Of a DNA stretch of 64,000 nt, positions 1 to 11,060 are shown piece by piece. Source of the DNA: Yponomeuta sedellus (lineage: Eukaryota; Arthropoda; Insecta; Lepidoptera; Yponomeutidae). The translations under genes were made by a program, and so were the position numbers. The notes under the pieces were generated by a model, which did not search any database, was not told where the DNA came from, and saw only the letters and a list, made by a program, of their open reading frames with translations. The stretch spans positions 19,593,889-19,657,888 of the forward strand of contig OW203732.1 in assembly GCA_934045075.1 (NCBI GenBank), in the 5' to 3' direction. Numbering within the stretch: the first letter of the stretch is position 1; each line of letters begins with the position of its first letter.

Positions 1-121
1 GTTAAACCACTGGCGCATAGAAGGTTGGATACGTGCGCGGGCTTGGACTTAAAGCAGCAATGAAATGACATCGCCACATTCGTTCAATTGACAACAATTC
101 ATATTTTACAATGCCCAGAAC

Positions 122-534
122 TAAAAATACCGTTATACTATTTTTATTGCACTAACGAGTGCTAAGGACAATTTTAAAAACCTATTTAGAGGCTAAAAAT
201 TCCACCCATGCCGGGATTCGTACCCGCGACCTCTGGCTATTCGTGCCAGCGCTCTATCCAACTGAGCTAATTGGCGACTCACCGACATCAGTGAAATTTC
301 GAACCTCTTTACACCATTCTCTGTATTACGTACAGGCAGCGACATCACTTATCATCATCGCTGCCTGTACGTAATACAGAGAATATTGTAGAGGTTCGAA
401 ATTTCACTGATGCCGATGAGTCGCCCATTAGCACAGTTGCATAGAGCGCTGGCACGGATAGCCAGAGGTCGCAGGTTCGAATCTAGGCATGGGTGGAATT
501 TTTAGCCTCTAAATAGGTTTTTAAAAATACCGTT
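122..534. mobile_element. SINE family A, inverted dimer with 13-bp target-site duplication
   Basis: One insertion made of two head-to-head copies of the same tRNA-derived SINE. The minus copy runs 135-341 and the plus copy 358-521, with a loop of about 16 nt between them. Each contains a tRNA-like head (minus 204-276, plus 422-496) with box B GGTTCGAATC and the tail GCCTCTAAATAGG. The identical 13-mer TAAAAATACCGTT flanks the pair at 122-134 and 522-534, so both copies arrived together. The plus tail is truncated, while the minus tail is full length and ends in GCACTAACGAGTGCTAAGG. The head folds like a tRNA but has an atypical anticodon loop, so it is not called as a gene. Confidence 0.8.
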
Positions 535-750
535 TCTTAATTTTGCTATCCTGATTACGAAAAAAATATTTAGAAATTTTATTAGTGCCTAATTTTAGAC
601 AAAATAAATAAAAACCAAAAATTGTGTGAAGCCGTCACACACACGGTGGAATGAGGAGGTACCGTTGCCTAATATTAACAATGTTATGACAAAACATCAT
701 TCAAATGTCATGTCGGAGTAATTCCTTTTCCATTCCTTAATTCCAATGGT

Positions 751-1275
751 TTTTAGGGTTCCGTACCTCAAAAGGAAAAAACGGAACCCTTATAGGATCA
801 CTTTGTTGTCCGTCTGTCCGTCCGTCCGTCCGTCTGTCAAGACCCTTTTTCTCAGGAACGCGTGGAGGTATGAAGCTGAAATTTATATCAATTACTCAGG
901 TTTACTGTCCCTTGAAGCTGTGAAAAAATCAAACTTCTAAGCCAACGCAATCAAAAGATACAGCCGTTTATGCCGCAAATTTTCGACACTTGCAAGGGAA
1001 TCAAAACCTACAGGGTGCTTCCCGTGAACTCAGAATCTTGAAATTTGGTACGAAGCAACGTCTTATAGCATAGATAAAGGAAAAATTAGGAAAACCATAA
1101 ATTTTTAGTTACATCACATAGTATATTTTTTTTTAATAATTTTAAACTTACTACCCATTTCCTCATAAACGCGTAGAGGTATTAAATTGAAATTCATACC
1201 AAATACTCAGGTCTATAATACAGGTTTGTACGGAACCCTCGGTGCGCGAGTCTGACTCGCACTTGGCTGGTTTTA
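751..1275 (+). repeat. Dispersed insect repeat (GGGTTCCGTA...GACTCGCACTTGGC)
   Basis: The left edge TTTTAGGGTTCCGTACC and the right edge CGGAACCCTCGGTGCG followed by GTCTGACTCGCACTTGGC match a repeat I recognise as common in Lepidoptera and aphids. A short (GTCC)n run lies at 808-838. The inside is degenerate and non-coding. Short ORFs here are chance. Confidence 0.65.
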
Positions 1276-2245
1276 AAAAGTCTGCAAAGTTGTTAGTATT
1301 ATTAAGCCGTATGTGTGACGTCATTTGCCGTTTACATCCTTTTAGAATAAGACGCAGTTCAAACGGAAAATGATGAATGAAAATCATCGAATTTCCGAAA
1401 ATAAAAAAAATATGGGTCGTTTTATTTCGTATCTAGTTTCCTTTAAGACTGTAAAATACGTATGCTAAAAAATTGAAATGATGTCAATTATTGTCATTGT
1501 TCATGCATTCTAACAAAATCTAGGGCCTGCTTAGTTGAACCATTCTGGTGTGGGTGTCGATGACAATGGAGTACCTATTTAAAAAAAGTTATGTTGTAAC
1601 TCCGATCTTGAGTAAGCTTACAGAAAGACAGTTCACACGTCTTAACTTATACTCGACGCAAAATCCGTAACAGAGCGCCAAATGTATCCATCTTTTGGGG
1701 GCGATTGGAGCTTCTGTTTAGAATTATTATATTGTGTTTGCGATCACAGGAATTGGAATCGATAGACGAAAGCGGCCTGGTACTGGAAACCACGACTAAT
1801 TATTGGTGTGCTACATTTGTGAAACCTTAGAACGTTGAATGTATTATCACTACCGATGAAGTACTGGGAAATGAACAGAACATCCGAAGTTTGGAACGCA
1901 TTATTTTCACAATTAAGTGTATAACGGATATTCATAGCTTATTCTCGCATTGTTTCATTACACGGAAAAGGATAAGATAAGAATATTCTTTATTATACAT
2001 CTAATATTGCACAATATGTAGCGCTATTGTTACCAGAAGTTGCAATTTGTTCCCGTTTATCATTTTGCTTATCATTGAAAGGGATGCGTGGGCGTCGGTT
2101 TCCGGAATAGCGATGCATACAAGTATTTACTGGGAATTACACGCCATTGATAAGCTGTATCACAAACATTATGCTGCATTAACAAAGTAGTTTGTACTAC
2201 GAAAGGATTATTGCGTTTGATTTGTTTTACAATTTGTCTTTTAAG
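1276..2245. other. Unassigned AT-rich sequence
   Basis: No coding frame, tRNA-like head or terminal repeat could be supported. Only short chance ORFs on both strands were seen. Confidence 0.5.
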
Positions 2246-2332
2246 TTAAGAACATTTGTGAATTCGTAGTAGCAATACCATTCGCTAAGGAACGACGAAG
2301 GAAAACATCGTGAAGATACCAGAGTGCCTTAA
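2246..2332 (+). repeat. SINE family E, 3' fragment
   Basis: ACATTTGTGAATTCGTAGTA followed by a diverged CTCGCTAACTGTGAAGGAAAACATCGTGAGG block matches the body of the family E copies at 4566, 33150 and 55938. The tRNA-like head is missing. Confidence 0.55.
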
Positions 2333-2395
2333 AGGTAAGGTGATTTCTCACCTCTTGAAATCGGCAATCCGATTAAGATGACTAAGCTCGTACTT

Positions 2396-2481
2396 GCATT
2401 AAAAAGTGAAAATTACTTTGCTAAATTCCGCCTTTAGCAAATTTAGCCGAATTTAGCAAAGTAATTTTCACTTTTTAATGC
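2396..2481. repeat. Perfect 32-bp inverted repeat
   Basis: The left arm 2396-2427 starts GCATTAAAAAGTGAAAATTA and is perfectly complementary to the right arm 2450-2481, with a 22-nt loop. No transposase or clear target duplication was seen. It may be a small foldback element. Confidence 0.85.
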
Positions 2482-2499
2482 TATTATGGATTTCCGCAA

Positions 2500-3798
2500 A
2501 GTAAGGCCTGATTCTATACCATAAGCTTGTACTTTCTCTCGGTGAGACAGGCTTATCTCTGGAATAGGAAGAATACGATGCTTCTTTTGCGTGAACAAAG
2601 AAAATTGAAGGCCCATTGCCTACCCAAAGCACCCCAAAGTCTGGGTTACGCTAACCTTTTGTATATTTTTACAGTCCGCGACCACTCACCTAAGATAACC
2701 TTGAAAACTCCCCTAACTCCCGTCACAGGAAGGCCAACACAAAAAGGAACGAACCGAGCCAATAATTGGCAATTCTGCTCCTTTGATCAGGTCAATCCGG
2801 TTACGCTTATGCAATTCTATTACGACGTAACACGCACGAAGGGTAACGAGCTCATTGAAAGCATTGTCATGCAAAGCACATCGTGACGGCTTATTTACAA
2901 TAACAATCCTCTGGGCATTGTGAGTAACTTGTCTGCGAAGTCAACAAATTGTGTTCCATTCATCATGTCACGTACATCGCACAGGATGTCCAGACCACAT
3001 TTGTTGATCTAGAATTAATTGCGAGATACACATATCGAGAAACACTATCGAAGTGAACTCAAGATTTTGGAGGTAACTAATGTCGCTATAATAATGATAA
3101 TTTCATTTCGAACAAGATTCATATTGTACATTTTAAACTTATATTATCTTAGTAGCATCTGTATCTAGGTTAATGAACATACATACTTATTTATTTACAT
3201 ACATCAAGGCCTGTTCTGGCCTGATATAAAAATTAAACACAGATTTGCAACTAACTCAACTGAAGCTTAGCTCAGGAGAGCTTCGAAGTCTCTAACTGTT
3301 AATCGCCGACCATCAGTTATTGCCTTAGTGTTAACACAAATTAAACTAGGTATTTAAACTTTCTGATTCCCAAAATTGTTACTATGATGTGATATCCTCA
3401 TTTAAATCCAAGGAAATCAATGCCGGCACCCAAAACGGGCACTAACATAATGGTCTAATCGCCCGGAAATGATGTGCATTGAATCATATGAACACCTTAT
3501 TGGTGGAAGGGTCCATATATGCCGGTTGCCGATAGCAGCCTTTGACATGTCTGTCTATGCATTCGACGGAATTTTTAGAAGGATAGAGTGAGCGCTTTGA
3601 ATACCAAGTAGTTTAATGCAGACTCTACTTATAAGTTTGGATGCTTTGATCCTTTGAATAACAATTTGTTTTCATAGGGTGTCGTCAAATTAAGAAGCAT
3701 TTATAAATAAAATAGAAATAACTAGATGTAGGTTTAAACGTGTGCAGATGGTAAAGAATGACTGGAGAGTGCGCCCAAACTAAACTTATTTTTTTTCC
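2500..3798. other. Unassigned sequence with a 119-codon open frame
   Basis: A plus-strand frame is open from 2527 to 2886 but starts only with TTG. Its translation shows no domain, signal peptide or composition that I recognise. The remainder to 3798 is AT-rich with nothing supportable. The frame could be chance. Confidence 0.35.
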
Positions 3799-3990
3799 TG
3801 CAAGTGATGCAAATTACTTCAGCCAGATGTTGCTGCCTGTACGTAATACAGAGAGTATTGTAAAGAGATTCGAAATTTCACTGATGTCGGTGGTCGCCCA
3901 TTAGCTCAGTTGGGAGAGCGCTGGCACGATTAGCCAGAGGTCGCGGGTTCGAGGACCGGCATGGGTGGAATTTTTAGCCTCTAAATAAGT
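3799..3990 (+). mobile_element. SINE family A, single direct copy
   Basis: The order is a leader (CTGCAAGTGATGC then GCTGCCTGTACGTAATAC), a tRNA-like head at 3894-3967 (TTAGCTCAGTTGGGAGAGCG with a damaged box B), and the tail GGAATTTTTAGCCTCTAAAT. It is one of only two copies in the window without an inverted partner, so it shows the normal 5'-3' order of the family. Confidence 0.75.
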
Positions 3991-4368
3991 TATTATTTTA
4001 AGAACTCAAAGAAAGAACTATGGGAACTGTCATAAGCCCTAAAGGCCAAGTCTAACCTATGAAGCGTGTTTATCTGTAATAATGTCCTAATACGCCCGAG
4101 GAACGCTAGTAGTTGTTATAATAGTACCAAAGGATTTCAGAAAATAAACTGGTGTCATTGCCTTACCACATCCGAATACACGATCGCGTAGCCTTGAATA
4201 CGGATTAGGTTAGTGTACTCCGGCCTAGGCATGACGATGCCAACGCCCATGCCTCAGGCGACTGGCTGTCTGAAGAGATCGCGCAAATCGTCTCAGATAA
4301 AAGGGCAGACAGTTAAATCTGAAGAAGTGCGATTTCACCAATTTATGGGTAACTGTCCATTATATACC

Positions 4369-4530
4369 AACTAGCTGATGCCCATAACATTGTGTGGAAA
4401 TTTTGATTTTTACTGAATATAATGTAGGTGGTGTTCCAGACTATCTCTGTGCCAAATTTCATCGATCCATTCTGTTGAGTAGCTTACATCCATCGATCCA
4501 AACATTCCTCCTTCCTTCCTCCAAAGGAGA
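4369..4530 (+). repeat. Dispersed insect repeat (CTAGCTGATGCCC...)
   Basis: ACCAACTAGCTGATGCCC followed by CTATCTCTGTGCCAAATTTC resembles the widespread non-coding insect repeat that begins agctgatgcccgcgacttcg. This is recognition from memory and the copy is diverged. Confidence 0.4.
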
Positions 4531-4565
4531 GAACCTACAATTCAATTTTAGCAGCTTTTGCCTTA

Positions 4566-4735
4566 ATTATGTACATTTGTGAAGTTATAGGAGCAATACT
4601 CGCTAACTGTGATGAAGACATCGTGAGGAAATCTTAGTGTCTGAAGTGTTAATGCTAACATACCTCAGCGCTTGCTACGTACAATGGTCCAACTATGAGG
4701 CTAAGTGCGGAAATCTTAGGTCTAACTAACCAGTC
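4566..4735 (+). repeat. SINE family E, 5'-truncated copy
   Basis: The body ACTCGCTAACTGTGATGAAG, then ACATCGTGAGGAAATC, then CATACCTCAGCGCTTGCTAC matches the copies at 33150-33385 and 55938-56165. The tRNA-like head is absent. Confidence 0.65.
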
Positions 4736-4739
4736 CCGT

Positions 4740-6205
4740 TTAGCGTCAAATTAGCCTGCTAGTAATACCTGCAAAATGTGTAATTTGTAACTAGAAAGTA
4801 ACGACTGTATATTGAAATGGAAAAATGTAGCGACTCAATTCGAGAAAATTATTTTGAAACGTCGAAATGAGACGGCAAATCGAGTTTTCGTTCTAAACGT
4901 TGCGAGATAATGGTACCGTATTATTACAATGTGTGTGATGGATTCTTTATGGAGATAGACGACCTTGTTACAAATAAAAGGATGTCCCAACTATAATTCA
5001 GATATTATCCCGTGACGTCCAAGTTTTGTTTCGGATTTAGTTATCTAGCTTTGCGTAATGTATCGTTCTTTGATGGATTGTAACATAAATGGGTGATATT
5101 TTTCTTGGCAATCGCCAGTCGATTTACGTCGTAGTGGACACGAACTTTACGCAAAGATGTCTGGGTACAAACCAGTCTTTGTAAAACACAGTTTCTGTCT
5201 TGTTTAGACGGAATTTAAAGATTGGGATGCATTTTATCGTATCGACGCCAAACAAGGTTCGCCATTGCAGTGAAAGGATTGGTCGAGTATTTTTGGGATG
5301 CATTGAAAAGTCAACCAATGTAATGCTGTACGAGTAAAACTAGTAATATTGCAGGAGCGCAATGCATTTCCGATGCGGATATGAATGTGATATTAGCTCT
5401 TCTGGGCTATGAGTCGTAGCAATATTTTAGCTCACGGAATTTATTGGCAACGTTTGTTATTGGGCTTTGATATTAAAATTATTTGTCTCGAAGCGAAATT
5501 GGGACGGATTCGTCTTACACTCAATACAACTGGAATTGATGTTCCAGAGAAATTCGCAGAAGCAACGTCATTATGGCGACCGTCGAAATTTAATTCTAGA
5601 AGACACCATTCAACTAAGTCACTAGTCACTTCAGTTTAGCTACCATGCGATAGCTTAAGGAAATTAAACAGTATTAGTGACGTGGAAATCAGTAAGTACG
5701 GGCATTGAGGAATGCAAGCCTACTATTCAAAAGTCGCTGAATTGCTTATGCTTAGTACCATTTTTAAATTAATGGCATAGCTCCATCCACAGAGAATATT
5801 ATAATTTCTTTCCCAACGAAGCCAAACACGACACTTAATCGTACCAACGTACCAACTTAAAGTACCAACAGCACTTTCGTAGTCTGTCCACGACTCTTCG
5901 CTCGGTCGTAAGAAACCTGAAGCTATCCAGATGGTAGCTAGTGTTAGCTCTAATCGTTAAAGCCAACTCTCGGCATAAAGCTGAAATGCGGCCCGGACGC
6001 GCCGCGCTAAACCTGTGTTGGCCAGAACTTTGCAGCTTCGAGTGCCATTCCGAAATATTACTTTTCTTTGGAGTGTTCTCGTTGATTTTTGCAAGAGTCG
6101 CCAAATTGTCTCTCGTAGAGAAATTGGACGTGCTTTCCTATTGTGTCCACTGTATTGGCACTTGCATACATTTTCGTTTTTCTTCTGCGTCAAAATATTG
6201 ATGTA
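4740..6205. other. Unassigned AT-rich sequence
   Basis: Several overlapping short ORFs on both strands (5.4-6.2 kb) show no recognisable domain, and none has a coding-like pattern over its alternatives. No repeat family of this window covers the stretch. Confidence 0.4.
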
Positions 6206-6272
6206 TTTGACAATCCGGAGTAGAAAAAATTGGACGATTCCAGAAAGTGGAGAAGTGACGTAGTATCTCCCG
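6201..6272 (+). repeat. Copy of a TATTTGACA...GTGGAGAAGT repeat
   Basis: TGTATTTGACAATCCGGAGT, then AAAGTGGAGAAGTGACGTAG, then TATCTC matches two copies at 53364-53440 and 53521-53600. It is probably the edge of a small foldback element. Confidence 0.5.
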
Positions 6273-6904
6273 AGATCCGGGACATGTTCTTATAGAGAAG
6301 GTATATTTCCGGGAATCAAATTATGCTACAATCACGGTACAAATAAAGCTACAATATTTGCCCAGACAGCGGGACGTCGAAACTTTGGAGGCTAGTCAAA
6401 ACAAAGCTTTGTATAAAATAAAAACTCGATAGACAAAAGGTCATAAATAAAGCTTAAATTGATTAGTGAATTTTTTTCACAAATTTATTCCAGCAGGTTT
6501 TAAATTCAAGTCTACTCAGGTTTTAAATTCAATGAACTGTTAGGCTTTGCCTAGTTTTTTACTCAAAAACTGTACTCAAGTTTTTTCTTATATAATAAGA
6601 TCTTATTTTTAATTTGAAACGTTTTGCTGACTTTTTAATAAGAATATGATCACCTGGACGTCAGGTGTTATATTATTATTTTCATGATAGCTTGTCGATA
6701 TAGTCCTTTTCCTCTGCGACCATAACTACGTACAAACGCGCAACAAAACTAACCCTCCATGCTTTTTATACTGTCGTCCAAAAATATCTCAAACTTCAAA
6801 TTAGTAAGAACGACAATTTGTTGTTTCGACTAGCATAACTTGAGAGTCAGTAACTTATTCGCAGTCTTGTCTGAAAGTTTTTTCATTGCCAACCAAGTTG
6901 GGAC

Positions 6905-9204
6905 ATAGATATGTATGTGGTGGTGATTGGAACAGCAAGCACTCATACTGGGGCTCCAGACTGACTACGACACGAGGACGTGAGTTAAAGAAGTGTATTG
7001 ATAACAAAAAACTGATGCCTCTTTCAACGGGCGAACCAACATATTGGCCAACAGACCCCAATAGAATTCCTGACGTTATAGATTTCTTTCTAATTAAGGG
7101 ACTTTCAAATGTCTATCTTGATGTGGAATCATCACTCGACACTCTATCTGACCACTCTCCGGTTATCGCCACACTAAGTGTTATGGCAATCCACAAAGAA
7201 CAAGACTCCGTGCTCACCAATAATAAAACTGATTGGGATGCTTTTTCTGAATACCTAGAAGAAGAAATAAACCTAACGATTAGACTTAAAACTGAGGAAG
7301 ATATAGATGAGGCAACTTTTTACATAACAAACCTGATTCAAGTGGCGTCATGGCGTGCTACACCGACATTGAAGAATGGTGAACCAAAAAATAATGTTCC
7401 TCTAGAAATACGTCGGAAGCTGTTAGAGAAACGGAAAATTAGGAGGCAGTACCAAATGAGTAGATCAAACGAAGACCGAACAGAGCTAAATAGAGCTTCA
7501 AGACATTTAAAGGCAATCATAATTGAAAACCAGAACTCCACTTTTCAACAAAAACTGTCCGCTTTGTCAGCGCGAAAAAAAGATAACTATTCCTTATGGA
7601 AAATTACTAAGAACTTTAAAAGGCCCCAACAATTTATTCCACCCTTAAGAACAGGGCCTGATGGCCCGTGGGCACGCAGGCCAGAAGAAAAAGCCGAACT
7701 CTTTGCAAAACACCTCAAACTAGTTTTTACTCCAAACGACTCTACGATGACAGAATTTGAAGAACAAATAGACAAACAAATCAATTCTGATCAGCAACTA
7801 TCACTGCCAATAAAACCAGCAACGCCAAAAGAAGTAACGCAAGTAATACGCTATCTGGAGAACAAAAAAGCGCCTGGCTTTGATCTGATAACTGGTGAAA
7901 TCTTAAAACGTCTGCCTAAGAAACCGATAGTATTTCTAACAATCCTATTCAATGCAATTTTGAGGATTCATTACTATCCTAAACTGTGGAAAATATCGCA
8001 GATTTGTATGATGTTGAAGCCGGGAAAACCTCAAACAGAACCAACTTCATACCGACCCATAAGCCTTTTGCCCACTCTGTCGAAAGTTTTCGAAAAATTA
8101 CTACTACGAAGACTGAAACCAATTCTGGCGAATAATAAGATAATCCCTGATCACCAGTTCGGTTTCCGTGAGAATCACGCTACAATCGAACAGATACATC
8201 GAGTTGCAGATAAAATAAGGCAGTCTCTGGAGAGGAAAGAGTACTGCTCTGCGGTTTTTCTAGATGTCCAACAGGCATTTGATAGAGTCTGGCATAAGGG
8301 ATTACTATTCAAACTCAAAACTCTTTTACCAAACTCATTTTTCATGATCCTAAAGTCATACCTACATAAAAGAAAATTTCAAGTAAAGTTCGAAGATGAA
8401 CTCTCAAAGCTTTACTATGTTGAAGCCTCGGTTCCGCAAGGATCTGTGCTTGGTCCAGTGCTCTACTCGCTCTATACTTCAGACCTGCCTGAAAGTGAAG
8501 AAGTGACAACTGCAACTTACGCCGACGACACTGCGTGTCTTGCTAGCGATAAAGACCCAGATAAAGCATCAGAGAAACTGCAACTTCAGTTGAATAAAAT
8601 AGACAAGTGGCTGAAACAATGGAGAATAAAACCGAGTGTATCAAAGTCCACGCAGATTACTTTTACCCTAAGAAAAGGAGACTGCGGCCCTGTGAATATG
8701 GAAGGAAAGCCACTGCCAACTAGCAATTGCGTAAAATATCTGGGCCTACATTTAGACCGAAGATTAACCTGGGCCAACCATATAAAGGCAAAGAAAAAAG
8801 AAGTATCAATGCAATCGAAAAACTTATCCTGGTTGATAGGACGCCAATCGCCGCTGGATGTGAACAACAAGCTGCTCGTTTATAAAGCCATAATAAAACC
8901 CGTTTGGACCTACGGAATTGAACTGTGGGGCACTGCTAGCAACTCCAATATAGAGATCCTCCAAAGATTCCAAAATATTACATTAAGATCCATATCAGGT
9001 GCACACTGGTTTGTAAGAAACTCCGAAATACACGAATATCTGGAGATGCCAACTATCAAAGAAGAAGTGAACCAAAAATGCAAAAGTTACAAGCAAAGAC
9101 TCCAAGGACATAATAACATATTGGCAAGAAACCTGTTTGATAAACAGGGAAACAGAACACGCCTAAAAAGATGGGAGATATTGAATCTTGACAAAAGAAA
9201 CTAA
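6905..9204 (+). CDS. Partial ORF2: endonuclease C-terminus plus reverse transcriptase
   Basis: An open frame of 772 codons when counted from a TTG at 6886 in the flanking DNA. There is no genuine start, because the element begins at 6905. Numbering residues from 6886, the C-terminal part of an APE-type endonuclease is present (GGDWN around 12-16, SDHSPV around 88-93). The reverse transcriptase follows: SYRPISLLPTLSKVFEKLL from about 388, FLDVQQAFDRVWHKG with Asp460, VPQGSVLGPVLYSLY from about 516, and YADDT with Asp547 and Asp548. The catalytic aspartates are intact. No RNase H domain is evident after the RT, which fits the jockey clade. Lacking its 5' end, it cannot make a complete ORF2 protein. 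The clade call is by motif recognition only. Confidence 0.93.
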
Positions 9205-9346
9205 AATAATGGACTATAGTTCCACAAAAGAATTGTTGATGCTTAATGGAGCATCAACTAATAATATTAAATACCCTCAGACCGCATCTGATTATGGCTA
9301 GAAGAGCCGATGGCAGATAGGAAAGAAAAAAAAAAAAAAAAAAAAA
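9205..9346 (+). other. LINE 3' UTR with stem-loop and poly(A)
   Basis: The non-coding tail holds an 11-bp stem-loop at 9235-9258 (GTTGATGCT, loop, AGCATCAAC) and ends in the A-run. A 3' hairpin could be a recognition site for the element's own reverse transcriptase; that role is inferred. Confidence 0.6.
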
Positions 9347-9429
9347 CCAAGTTGGGACGGAATGCCCGCAACTGGCGAGAAATTGCAGTAGCTCTGTCAT
9401 TTAGTTGGATAATAGTTTGGTAATTGATA

Positions 9430-9605
9430 TGACACACAGTAAACTCGTCTCTGTATTCTGGAGGGAAGGCTAAGAGCAGGATTTGCCACTTGCCGTGGTT
9501 CTCATAAACCTTTCACTTCATCGACATTCACCGATAATCTTTGCAAGCAGCCGTCTATACTTTTAGGTTAAGAAATATCTGTCTAATTGAATTTTTATCT
9601 ACTAT
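9430..9605 (+). repeat. Dispersed repeat, second copy near 60.4 kb
   Basis: CCGTCTATACTTTTAGGTTA followed by AGAAATATCTGTCTAATTG matches 60428-60480 (CCGTCTAAACTCTTAGGTTG, AGAAATATCTGTGTAAATTC). It may be the 3' end of an unidentified element. Confidence 0.4.
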
Positions 9606-10174
9606 AAAGTGTTATCTATCTCTATCTATCTTTGAGATTTATGTTTAAGAATAAACAGTCTGTTTTAGTTGACATTGATTAGGATCGTTTGTGCTGGCAA
9701 ACTGCATGCACGTAACATAATTGATTTGGTAATAAATAATGTTTCTTTATACTCTTATGAAGAGAAGTTTTTTTTTATCGCATGCGAATTTTCGTGTCTC
9801 CCTACCATGTAGACGTCCTTTGCGTATACTATGATGCTACAAATGCTTCCTTTCATGTCACAATCTCAACTTTACTGCTGCGTCAAAATGAAAAATGCTC
9901 CACGGAAAGCTAGTAAGAGCAGCTTCATTTCCTTTCTTTATTATTAATATCGAGGTTAAACGTGACACCAGCGTCTGCCCTGATTAATGGATCTCCCAGA
10001 GGATCAGGTTTATGCGCAAGAGAATATAATGACGGTACTTTTCTATTTATCTAAGAAGACCTAGGGTCGCTAATTTGAAAACGTCATTTGGAAGCGCCGG
10101 TATGGGAAGCTGGGTAAGAAGACCGGTCGGGAAGGGACATGCTTCGAGTTAGTCAAGTTAAAAAGAACCCGAAA

Positions 10175-10290
10175 TCGGTGTGCGTGCATGCAGCGACTAA
10201 TGAATGTTGATGAAGGGAAAAAGATTCATCAGGAATTCTGGATCGTGGGAAGTGGCATGGTCACTGCTAATCCGGCATACACGCGTGCGT
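10175..10290 (+). repeat. LINE 3' fragment (MNVDEAK type), diverged
   Basis: GTGCATGCAGCGACTAATGA followed by ATGTTGATGAAG and GATCGTGGGAAGTGGCA is a decayed copy of the LINE C-terminus seen more clearly at 20752-20862 and 21681-21802. Confidence 0.6.
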
Positions 10291-10671
10291 TTATGCAATG
10301 TACGAAATGCCACTTCGAACACTTTTATTTCAGTAGAGAACTACCAATTTGAGCCACTCATCAAGTCGGATTAAAATCACCTCGACGCGATATAAATCTG
10401 GTTAAATTCGATACTCGGCCGTCGTCGACGCTTTGACGGGAATCTGAATGACAGCATTTTATTCGATTACGCGGCTTCATCCGAATTGATTGGCTTGACG
10501 TGAACATCACAGAGCAGTAAAACTGAAAAGATTCGATCAGCAAAACCGATATTAAATTTAACGTGCGTGAGCCGAAAAAATCGACCACGCCCAAGTCAAC
10601 GAAGGATTCGAACGATTTGACCTATCCAAAAGAACGTAAAAGAAAAACATATTTTATAAAGACAGCACTTA

Positions 10672-10792
10672 GTGTTTCTTAATTTCAACCGCTTCACGCA
10701 CAATTGGGCTATAATAATGGCGATCGTTGGAAAGCACCGATTGTCATTATTATAGCCGAATTGTGCATGAAGCGGTTGAAATTAAGAAACAC
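10672..10792. repeat. 48-bp inverted repeat (foldback element)
   Basis: The left arm 10672-10719 starts GTGTTTCTTAATTTCAACCG. The right arm 10745-10792 is its reverse complement with only a few mismatches, around a 25-nt loop. The plus-strand ORFs starting at 10704 and 10727 are by-products of this palindrome. Confidence 0.85.
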
Positions 10793-10989
10793 AAAAATTT
10801 TAATCGGGAATGTGGTTTCAAATTGTCGCAAACGTGGGATCCGGTTATCAAGATGTGTTCGAGTGGAAAAAAGTCGCATGGCTTATCGTCCGACATTGTC
10901 AGTGTAGTGTGTCGCAACTCTAATAGTGCTTTGTGATAGCTGATTGAGGGTAGTCTGAAACCTTATCAGCCGAAGATGCGAACGGGTGC

Positions 10990-11060
10990 CAGCCATCAGT
11001 CTTCTCGTGACCACGATGACTGTAACGTCGTCGAAACGTCGAGGTAAAATAGCAATAAAT
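10990..11060. repeat. Fragment with CGAAACGTCG core
   Basis: GTAACGTCGTCGAAACGTCG at 11023-11042 carries the core seen inside the foldback elements at 20281, 40891 and 42762. No clear inverted arms remain here. Confidence 0.4.

Larger units (their letters stand above)
6891..9358 (+). mobile_element. 5'-truncated jockey-like non-LTR retrotransposon with 14-bp target-site duplication
   Basis: The insertion runs from 6905 to about 9344 and is flanked by the identical 14-mer AACCAAGTTGGGAC at 6891-6904 and 9345-9358. The 3' end has an A-run of about 20 at 9326-9346, after a short 3' UTR. These are the marks of target-primed reverse transcription. The 5' end lies inside the endonuclease domain, so the promoter, any first ORF and the endonuclease N-terminus are gone. 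The perfect duplication and the undamaged reading frame suggest a recent event. The copy is dead on arrival. Confidence 0.92.

Noticed and set aside
422..496. tRNA gene on the plus strand
   Set aside because: The cloverleaf has an unusual anticodon loop (ACGGATA in the consensus) and sits in every family A SINE copy, so it is a SINE head.
2527..2886. 119-codon gene
   Set aside because: It starts only with TTG and resembles no family; kept as unassigned sequence.
5835..6263. Several overlapping ORFs on both strands
   Set aside because: Mutually overlapping frames of similar length with no domain; none can be preferred.
6886..6903. Start of the LINE coding region in the flanking DNA
   Set aside because: The codons before 6905 are target DNA, including the 14-bp duplication, and the first codon is TTG.
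10704..10936. Two overlapping plus ORFs
   Set aside because: They begin inside the loop of the 48-bp foldback and read through its right arm; no coding signal.
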